DNA from: Pelargonium nanum
Lineage: Eukaryota; Streptophyta; Magnoliopsida; Geraniales; Geraniaceae
Direction: 5' to 3'
DNA: 20,006 nucleotides
Assembly: GCA_036897485.1 (NCBI GenBank)
Contig: JAYMTF010002026.1
Span: 1-20,006, forward strand
Positions 1-9,500 of the stretch are shown in pieces (position 1 is the stretch's first letter; each line of letters begins with the position of its first letter). Position numbers and translations under genes: made by a program. Below the pieces are notes generated by a model. The model searched no databases, was not told the origin of the DNA, and saw only the letters and a list, made by a program, of their open reading frames with translations.

Positions 1-360
1 CTGAACAAGAAAGACCGCAATTTGCTGTATGCAAATCTAAGAGACTGTCGCCGCTTTGAGAATGAAAAGCAGATGTAGCCAACTAAAAATTCTATGTGAC
101 TCTCAAAACGACATAGAGAAAGAGAGAGCACAAACGCTAATTTTTTATTCTTTAACTTTACTTACAAATACTAGTAATAATTAATTAACGCAAACAAATT
201 TAATAAGTCATTTTGTAATTTGCATGAAAATGTTTAGAAGAGCACTTGTTATGATTCATGAAGTAGATGTAATATTATTTTATTTCATGGTGAATTTGGA
301 CATGTCAAGCACAATGTTCCAACAAAACCTTAAAACACATAACATCGCCAAACGTGTCAA
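1..360. other. Intergenic / upstream flank of the ACBP gene
   Basis: No coding region is supported here. The stretch is AT-rich and has stops in all frames. Its first 130 bases are less AT-rich and hold a GA-rich run (about 115-128). Read on the minus strand that run is a CT-rich leader-like sequence, so the start of a divergently transcribed gene outside the window is possible but unproven. The rest presumably contains the distal promoter of the downstream gene. I recognise no transposon in it. Confidence 0.5.
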
Positions 361-370
361 TATAAAATAA
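361..370 (+). promoter_or_regulatory. Candidate TATA box of the ACBP gene
   Basis: The sequence TATAAAATAA lies 156 bases upstream of the first ATG. A plant transcription start is usually 25-35 bases downstream of such a box, here about 390-400, giving a leader of roughly 130 bases. That leader contains no ATG before position 526, so the assignment agrees with simple scanning initiation. A second TATTTATA-type box at about 386-394 is an alternative. No transcript evidence is available. Confidence 0.5.
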
Positions 371-465
371 GTATTAAACAAAAGACATATTTATACACAT
401 CAAAATTGAATCTGAATCTTGAGTGTTACATTTCCATTACAAATTTACAAAAACACACATCCAAT

Positions 466-491
466 TTCTTCTTCTTCTTCTTCTTCTTCTC
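466..491 (+). repeat. (TTC)n microsatellite in the 5' leader of the ACBP gene
   Basis: About eight uninterrupted TTC units lie some 35 bases upstream of the start codon, within the inferred 5' UTR. CT-rich leaders are common in plant housekeeping genes. The tract probably varies in length between alleles. It creates long Phe, Ser or Leu runs in apparent reading frames here, and these are not real proteins. Confidence 0.9.
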
Positions 492-525
492 AGCTACCAA
501 CAAACAGATACAGACCAAATCGGAC

Positions 526-3500
526 ATGGCGATGGCTCGTGCGAGCTCAGGCCTGGCTTACCCGGAGAGGTTCTATGCCGCAGCCTCCTACGCGGGCTTC
601 GATGGATCCTCCAAATCCGTCACCTCCAAGTTCCCAAACGACGTCGCTCTGCTCCTCTACGCTCTGCACCAGCAGGTTCTACTCAATTCTCACTGTCTGA
701 AACAAGGACGAATTCTTATTCATTTCCGTGTCCTTTTCAGCTTTTTTTCGATGGATCTGGTGTTTTGATTTATTGATTTATTCAGTGATAGCTTGTTTTG
801 TGTTTTTGTTTTTGAGTGCAATTCTGCTAGATCTGGATCCGTGAATTGAGATTGGTGTGTTGAGAATGCCGATCCGTTGATGGGTTTGATTGTTGTTAGA
901 AGGTAGGGGCAAGGGATCGTTTGGTTTGCACTAGGAAAATCATATCAGGAAATCAATGGCTTTTAGTATTAGAATTGCCAGAGAATGATTTTTGTTAGTA
1001 TTGCTTGTAAATGTCGGGTCTTAAGGTGATTGGTTTGTGATGCTGAAACTGAAATTTTCATTGCCAAATGGGTTATCCATAGACGATAACGAACGAGCAA
1101 GCTCAATGTTTCTTCAAAATCCAATTTCTAGCTGTAATTGGTTACTGAGAAAATTGGGGAAATGGTGACATTTTATAATCTGAATTCTTATGTTTAAAGT
1201 AGTACTCAGGTTTTGGTAGAAGGATAATACATTCTTTTGGCTCCTTCAATCAATGCATAATTTGTGTTTACCATTTTGGGACTTGCTTTCAAGACATTTG
1301 TCATTTTCAGTGACACAAGTACTATGTTGTACTCTGTGGGGTTACTTATATGATTTTGACATGTGAGTTTAACTAGCTTACAAAAGTACTACCGTGTTAA
1401 CTAATTTTAAAAGTTGACTGCAGGCTACTATAGGACCTTGTAACATTCCCAAACCTAGAGGATGGAGTCCTGTTGAGCAAAGCAAATGGACAAGGTACGA
1501 GTTCTTATCTCTTAAGCACATACACACCCTCCTAGCCCCAAAACGCGCGCACACACACATGTTAAGAGGTATAGGCTCACCTGAGTGAGCTTAAAAATTA
1601 AACTCTGCTTTGCAAATTTCTATTGATATTTGTCTCTAGGAATTGAGGTGTAGAGATGGCACTTTGATGCAAGTGGATCAGGGTTGGAAATTGATGTTCT
1701 TGGAATGGGCCAAAATTCGCTTGGTACATTTGAAACAGGCCCTTGGTCAATACTCATCGCTTTGTTGTGTCCTGCATCATTTTGAATCATTCAGGGGCCG
1801 TTAGAGGCCGTTTTGGGGGATTTTTATCTTTTAAGGAAATGTTTGGGTAGTTTTGGAATTTTGTAATATTTTATTTTCATTTTCTAGTATTAGGCTTTAG
1901 GTAGACTTTATATTTGTCATTAGTTCTTTGGCTTGGTTAGTTAGTTCAGATTTTAGTTTTTTATTAATAAGAAAAAAGAGAAACATAGTTTCTTCCGATG
2001 GATATTTTCTTTTGTTTGTTCAATTCGTTTCCATGTAGTTGTGCATCATATTTTGGATCATGTTGCATACTTCAGATAAGCGATTTGTATGTTGGATAGG
2101 CCTCACAGCCCTTGATGAAAATAGGCTGCTATCACAATGGTGATAATTTCTTCCTTTCAGCAGCTCAGCGGCTATGCTTGATATTTCCGATTCATAATCT
2201 TCACAAATACCTCCTGTAAATTTGAAAAAATTTACATTTTAATATTTGGAGGGTTTAATAGCATATACAGTCTACAAAGTGGAAGTTTCTGAAGTTAAGA
2301 ATAAGAGTTGAAGATATTGGGAAGAGAGAGAAGTGTATTGTTGGTAGTGTTGCAAATGGGATAGAAAAGTGGGTTTAGGATGTGAGAGCATAAGGATGAA
2401 AATAGTAAGATAGTTAGTGTAGTTATTACCTGTTTGAGTTGGAAAAGCGGGGTTAATTTTAGAAGTCTTCTAAAGAGTCTATGACAGGTTTAAAGCTGAA
2501 AAGTTTTACACCGATAAACAAAATTTTCCTCTGCCCACACACCAAAAGCTACTCACTTGTCATACTCTTGTCATACTAGATTGCACACTATATTTGACAT
2601 CTGCATTTTGATACATATGTTTTTACATTGTTTTGTTCACTTTGTTGAAAGTTTTATGGATTTATTTTATTTTATATGCAGTTGGCATGGGCTTGGAAAC
2701 ATGGCTTCGACAGAAGCCATGCGCCTCTTTGTGAAAATTTTGGAGGTTGGTGTGAAAAAAAATTTTGCTTCCAATTTTGGAGGTCCGTGTGAATATTTTT
2801 TTATTTTTTCATTTTGATTGTGTAGGAAGAAGATCCAGGCTGGTATTCAAGAGCATCTGACTTTGTTGCAGAGCCTGTTGTAGATGTGGAAATGAATGTA
2901 AGGATATATATATATATATATATTATGTTTGCCTATAGATTATCAGTCTTAGATGTTAATTTATTTTCTTTATTTAGATATGATTTATGTGTACTTTGGT
3001 GTTGGTTGAGCCGTTGAGGGATGACAATGAGGATTTTTTTATTGTTTTGAGGAGTACCAAAAAAAAAAAAAAATAACTATGCACTTAGTTTAAAAGGAAA
3101 TCTATGTTTTATATTCAGGAAGGTAGAATCTGATTACTTTTAATTGCACCAGCCTGCTAGTCAGTGTTCAATTCCAAATTCCAAATTGGACTACATATAA
3201 TGATTTGGCCTTTCATTACTAAAAGATCAACCTTGAATCTTGATAGTAACCTTGTTAATAGGTTTCACTTGCACCCTTATATATACCTAATTAGTTTTAT
3301 ACTTTTTTTAATGTGAGACTATTGTTACCACATCAAAACTCTCCCTCACGTGTGAGCCTCACTTTTTTTTATTGATGAGCTCGACACGTGCACAACCAGG
3401 GCCCCACTAAATCGACACTTCCTCTCACATGTCAATATTTTTCTTCCACATGTGGGCCATTACAGGCATGTTCATCTGCAAGTTGGCCGTAGACCACAAG

Positions 3501-6500
3501 GGGAGGCACATAAACGGGTCATCTTTGGGCCAAAGCCATGAACAAAATATACTCCAATACCATGTTAAATTTAAATTGAGTTACATATAATGATTTGGAT
3601 TTCTTTTACTAAAAGATGAACCTTATTAGTGAGATTTCAGTAGTACCTTTTTACATAAGTATATAACTCATTCATTTTATGCTTTTCCGATGTGAGACTT
3701 TAGTCACCATTCAACAATTAGCTATTAATTTCAACACCCATTTGGATGCAGTTTTTACAAAATGATATATATAAAAAATAACTTGTTCAATAGAAATATA
3801 TTTTGGGGGTCGGGGTAGGGATGGGGATAATTGAAGTTACTCACAAGTAAATATATAAGAGCTTGTAAATGAATTGATTTTGTGACTCAAAGAATTGTCC
3901 CCTCTAGAAGAGCCACCTATAGCATTTCCACAGCCACCATAGGCATTTAATCAACATTGCAATGAGCTCCCATCACAAGAAATCGTTTCCAATTTGATTA
4001 TCATCTCACCGTAATTCCACTACCAAAGCTGCTGCAACCTTGTTTGTCACTGCCATCAGTGCTGTTGACATTCGTCAACTTGTCAGTATGGACATTAATA
4101 CCACTACTGCTTCTGTTGCTAGTCCATTAACATCTTCAGTAGTCCTTTCTCCGCCATACTATTATAAAATCTCATCCTGGCACCACCACACTACTATTTT
4201 CCAGTTATTATAGCTGCATATATATATATATTATTAAATTGAGATACTTTAAAATATATATATATATATATGTTTATATTATTGTATGAGATAAATTTCT
4301 AGATACAGCTAACTCTTTATTTTTTATGTTTATGTGCCAAATGGTTTGGAACTGCTGCGCCCACAGCTGTTCTGAACTAAATTACTAATAGTGTGCTGTT
4401 GAGTTGAGAGCCTTGAGTCTGATTTATATTAATTCCTCTTTTGCTGCCGGAACTTTCCACTGTAGAACTCATTCTTCTTTACTTTCTTATACTTTTGCGT
4501 ACAGCATAATTCTGAAGTTGAGGCAGTTGTAGAGAATGGGAACTCTTATCCTGAGACAAAGACTATTTCCACTGAAAATGGAATTGTGATGGAAACTCAG
4601 GATAAAGATGTTGTTTCAGAAGCTGTTGGTTCAGTTATTCTTTATGATCAATGGATGCCACCTCAGATATCTGGTCAACGCCCAAAAGCTCGATATGAGG
4701 TATTGGCGTCTCTCATATGAATTGCCATTGATCTTTTCCCTTTTCATTAATGTTTTTTCTCTCATCAAAGTCAACTCTAAATTGCAGCATGGAGCAGCGG
4801 TCATTCAAGATAAAATGTATATATATGGTGGGAACCATAATGGTCGTTACCTCAGTGATCTTCATGTAAGCAAGCTATTCACGCACATTAATGCTTATAT
4901 TTCTGCATGCCATATAGCTTTGATACACGGCTGGTATGCCAATACAGTATTTTTCTCTTAAACCATGGGCCTAAACAAAATGAGTTCAGTGAACTGAATG
5001 ATTATAATTTCTCCCCATTAAAGTTCGCCTGTCTTGTTAAGTATCACTTGGTTGCTTTTCTCACTATTAATTTTAATTTTCTACTATATGTTCCTTTTCA
5101 GTTTTTAATTCACTGGTCTTACTACAAAAATGACTCTCAAGCTCTATTTTTCACTCTTGCATGACTGAAACTGTGTATAATTTAATTCTAATATGACTAA
5201 CAATGCAGGTTTTGGATTTAAGAAGTTGGACTTGGTCTAAAGTTGAGTCTAAGGTTGGGGCTGAGTCATTGGAGTCGCCATCTCCAGGACCAGTAGCTTC
5301 CTGTGCAGGTCATTCCTTGGTTAGTATAATATAGTTTCTTTTTTTCTCTGTAAACTTTTCGAAGCATAATTTCCAATAAACTTAATGCCCTTTCTCAGTC
5401 TTCATCTTCTGACTTGTGTTACACTGATACTGAATGCCCCCACATATCATATAATGATGTCTATAATGTTTCTGTAGATATCATGGGATAATAAGCTTCT
5501 TTCAGTAGCTGGACATACAAAAAACCCCTCTGAAACTATCCAAGGTATAGGTTAAATACACACACACACACACATATATATATTTGCAATTTGATTTTAT
5601 GATGGCTTTGGTTTGTTATCTTTTATTTATTTCTGTGAAAAATTATTTGTTTATTATATACTGTAATTGGCATTTTATTGAATCTATACTTCTTCTACCG
5701 GTATTGAACTATTTTTCAGAATGTTTTTATCTTTTCTATTTTTTACCCTTAGCTTATTTGTATTTGTTTTTATGACAGTGAAGGTGTTTGATCCACAAAC
5801 TTGCACTTGGTCAATGTTAAAGACTTATGGGAAAGCACCGGTATTTATCTCTTATTTCTTAATTGCTTGTATTTCCTCTTATTGTAGTTGGTGTATCTCT
5901 GATCAACAAAGTCAAGACTACTTGCATTCTTCATTGAACAGTACTTGTGTACTTAGATAAAGCTGATTATGTCCCTGAAGAAACCAGATCTATCATTCTT
6001 ATTTTTCTGTTATTTACGTTAATGGTAGATCATGGTGTACTATCAACCTAAAATAGGTCTTTCTTATGTAACCTATGAAACTCAAAATGAACTTTGGTAT
6101 TGGGCTTGTGCATAAATGTGAATCATAAGGACACGGGTATGCTTTGAGGTTTCTGCGATTATTGTGACATTTTTGTTAATAATGTCATCTTAGATCGCAC
6201 TCATGTTGTGTAGGTCTCACGTGGAGGTCAATCAGTAACTCTAGTTGGGACAAGCCTAGTCATATTTGGTGGAGAAGATGCAAAGAGAGCTCTCCTGAAT
6301 GATCTGCATATCCTTGACCTAGAGAGCATGACATGGGATGAATTTGAAGCTGTGTAAGATGATTTCTAGCTCTCAGACAGGATTTCTGTCACACACGCAC
6401 ACTCATATCTTAAATCTTGTTTTGCTTCAACATTAATGAATGTTTACTGTTTAGGATTTGATAGGACTCCTCAATCAGGCTGTATCAATAATAAACCCAA

Positions 6501-9500
6501 GTTAGAATCATTTTGGCGATGTCTTACTGCTCATCCATATGCTTATGTAGTTGAAAAGTGGTTGTGATTTTCAAACATTTGAAATGTGATTCTAATTATT
6601 GAAAGACCTCTGCATGTTGGTTTACTCATATATTGTAACCTGCATCAAAATTCTCAATTATATATTGTATTTAACAATCAGAAAATCAGTGTGGTATTGC
6701 AAGAATTAATGTAGTTTGCTATCAGTCCTCGTAGGTATACTATTCCCTTCTCATTATTTTCTAGATTGGTGTATAATGTAGGTTTATGCAGAGATGTACT
6801 TTTAAGATTGATTTATTCCATACTTTTGCAGGGGAGCGCCTCCATCTCCCAGATCTGACCATGCTGCTGCCGTACATGCAGAGCGTTATCTTCTCATCTT
6901 TGGTGGGGGTTCACATGCTACTTGTTTCAATGATTTGCATGTTCTTGATTTGCAAACTGTAAGATAGCTTCATCTTCTTATCTTAGTTATTGGGTTATGA
7001 GACTGTCATTTATAACTTTGATATATTGTGAATTTTATAGATGGAATGGTCTAGGCCCTCACAACAGGGTGATATACCAACTCCAAGGGCTGGTCATGCT
7101 GGGGTGACAATTGGGGAGAATTGGTTTATTGTTGGTGGTGGTGACAACAAAAGTGGTATTCATTTAAACTTAATTCTTCAGATATAAAACTTTAAAGTAT
7201 TCATCCTTGCCTGTAAACTCGTTGGCACATACTAGTGATTTGATTCAGTGTGTTTTGAAGTCTTTCTAATTTGTCTAGAAGAGTTCAAGCTGCAGAAATA
7301 TTGAGCCTAAGTAGGTAGTATGATTTTTCATATGAAAGGGATTAAGTGACACTTTGTAAAACAGACAAATGCTGATATTAGCTGCCGGACTAATTAAAAG
7401 GAGTTTAAGAAATTAGCCTACATAATTGTCAGTTCTTTCTATAAAGAATATTGCAGTTGCAGAATCATTAGAATCTCCTTCTAAGGCATCTTAATCGGCA
7501 TTATCCAGTATTTGGTTTTCAAAATATATTTAACTTAACAGCAGTAAAAAAAAAGTTCTCTATTTTGCTTAAGCAGCTTTTTCTTTATTTGGAGTCGTTT
7601 TATAACATAGTAGTTTTTTTTGGTTTGTCTGGTCAGATTTGAGATTTATTCTTTGTATATTCATGATTTTGATGTAATATCCATTCAGTTCACACCATGT
7701 GATTGTTATTTAATACTCTCTGTATATTTCTTCACAGGTGCCTCTGAGACAGTAGTCCTCAACATGTCTACACTTATTTGGTCGGTAGTAACTACTGTTC
7801 AAGGACGTGTTCCTCTTGCTAGTGAGGTACTTCATGGGAGTTTATATTTCATGAAGCTACTAGTAACTTGTACTATTTGTAAAACTTCATTTTGGATGCA
7901 TAGTTTTACTTCAGGATATCTACAAACTTTTTGGCATATAAGATGAAATGGTATAAAAAAAAAAAAAAAAAAAGATCCTGCAAAAGGGGGGTTTTGGAAT
8001 AGTTAGTTTTATATATGTTATATTCATCTCCACTTCCATGATTTTCCTTAACCAACCATTTTCAAGACGTACTTGAGCAATCGCATGTAGCTTCCCGAAA
8101 GACCTTATGGCTGATTAGGATTGGTAAAGTTGAACCGATCCTCTTCAACACGTGAACGGCTTTGTTTTTACTTCACCAATGGAACTGATGTTTGTAGGTT
8201 GTAGCCTATCTTATGCACTTAAGTGCAGAGGGATATGGGTTGGAGATGATACAGTATATTATCATCCATATTAAGTTATAAACTAATTTTAGAAAGGGTA
8301 CTGCTCTCTCTTTGAAATGTTATTATATCATCTCTGTTAATGTATCCTGCATCGAAAGAATGTGAATTCCGTTGCCACTTTATATACAAGTTAGGCCCTC
8401 TACCTATCAGTTTAAGCTTTTGGGTTGGAGTCAAGTTCAACAATCTCCATTGATTTATTTATTTGGCATTGTGGGTGTCCTTACTCATGTAGTTTTACTT
8501 GAGTCTAGAGCTCTACACTTGCATTTTGACATGAGATTGTTGTTGTTACTTCTTCTCATTCTCATTGGTAGATCAGGGTTTGGGGGTCATGGTCTAACTT
8601 GCCTGCATTAAGTTGTATACTGTTGATAATTAGTATGGTCTTCTTTTTGTTTGATCACCCAGCCTTGATATATTGTGAGATTTTTCGGAGCCAGGAAGTG
8701 ATTTAGTGGATTCACTATATGATTGTTCCTATTGTAGGGCTTAAGTCTGGTTGTAAGCACCTTCAGTGGCGAAGATGTACTTGTATCTTTTGGAGGATAT
8801 AATGGGCGTTACAGCAATGAGGTTGAGTAACTTTATGGTATATGTTTGTGCATCTATTGCTGCATCTCTTTTCATTTTGTGATTTTATTTGTTGGTGTAG
8901 GTCAATGTTCTCAAACCAAGCCACAAATCAACCTTACAATCAAAAGTATCGGAGACTCCAGTTCCCGACAGTGTTTCTGCTGTGCATAATGCTACAAACG
9001 CTACCAGAGATCTGGAGTCTGAGTTTGAAGCAGGCCAAGAAGGAAAAATTAGGGAAATTATTATGGACAATGTTGATTCAGAACCAATGGTATGTTACGT
9101 GTGTTCCGTTGGAAATTTCTGTTAACTTTTGTTTGGTATATTGTAGATATCCACGCTCGTAGGAATTTGACATGTGTATTTATAATGCATATACTTTTGA
9201 AGGATATGAAAGTTTTATTTGAAAATAATATTGTTTGTCAATAATTAAATTTTAAGGTAGCCAGGACATGTTTCATTCCATGTTGACTTGATCCGTGATG
9301 TTCCAAATCATTCATGAAAGTATCACTAGGCTTTGTTAGTGCTCTTTGCCTATAGGTTTTTTATTAAAGAATTGTTGCTGTATCTGGTTCCTGCTAGATA
9401 GTTCACTATGCCAAAAACTCTTGTAGTCTATATTTCTTGCTAAGTTTCACGTTACTCCTTCCACTTAAACTTTAGAATGCTATATATGCAGAAATCCAAA

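Larger units (their letters stand above)
3165..3716 (-). mobile_element. TRIM (terminal-repeat retrotransposon in miniature), near-complete copy
   Basis: Two diverged direct repeats, 3165-3338 and 3563-3716, share blocks such as TACATATAATGATTTGG, TACTAAAAGAT and ATGTGAGACT. The downstream one starts TGTT and ends AACA, as LTRs do. They bracket about 224 bp with no coding capacity. Read on the minus strand, the sequence just inside the 3563-3716 repeat is TGGTATTGGAGT, close to the plant initiator-tRNA-Met primer-binding site. A purine-rich GAGGGAGAG (complement of 3339-3347) sits beside the other repeat as a polypurine tract. The total length of 552 bp with no gag or pol fits a TRIM. The flanking 5-bp sequences (GTCAG and ATTAG) are not identical, so the target-site duplication is lost or the boundaries are slightly off. 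Related fragments occur at 14415-14742 and 19640-19868. Confidence 0.82.
2898..4504 (+). other. ACBP gene intron 4 (longest intron of this gene)
   Basis: Phase-0 intron (GTAAGG...TACAG) between the acyl-CoA-binding domain and the linker to the Kelch repeats. It holds an AT dinucleotide run (2904-2923), an A15 run (3059-3073), the TRIM retrotransposon at 3165-3716 and further TA microsatellites (4216-4231 and 4254-4271). Positions about 3890-4200 are less AT-rich and look like decayed coding or repeat sequence, but no frame stays open and no family is recognisable. Confidence 0.8.

Noticed and set aside
406..776. Three overlapping open frames across the (TTC)n tract and ACBP exon 1
   Set aside because: They begin at non-ATG codons and run through the leader microsatellite. 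Only the frame from ATG 526 encodes the acyl-CoA-binding domain, and it stops being coding at the 675/676 donor.
1630..1990. LTR-like or retroelement fragment in ACBP intron 2
   Set aside because: Composition is suggestive, but no terminal repeats, primer-binding site or coding match could be found by reading.
7955..7973. A19 run as the poly(A) tail of a processed retrocopy
   Set aside because: Upstream sequence is ordinary intron with no exon-like content and no target duplication is visible, so slippage growth of a homopolymer is enough.
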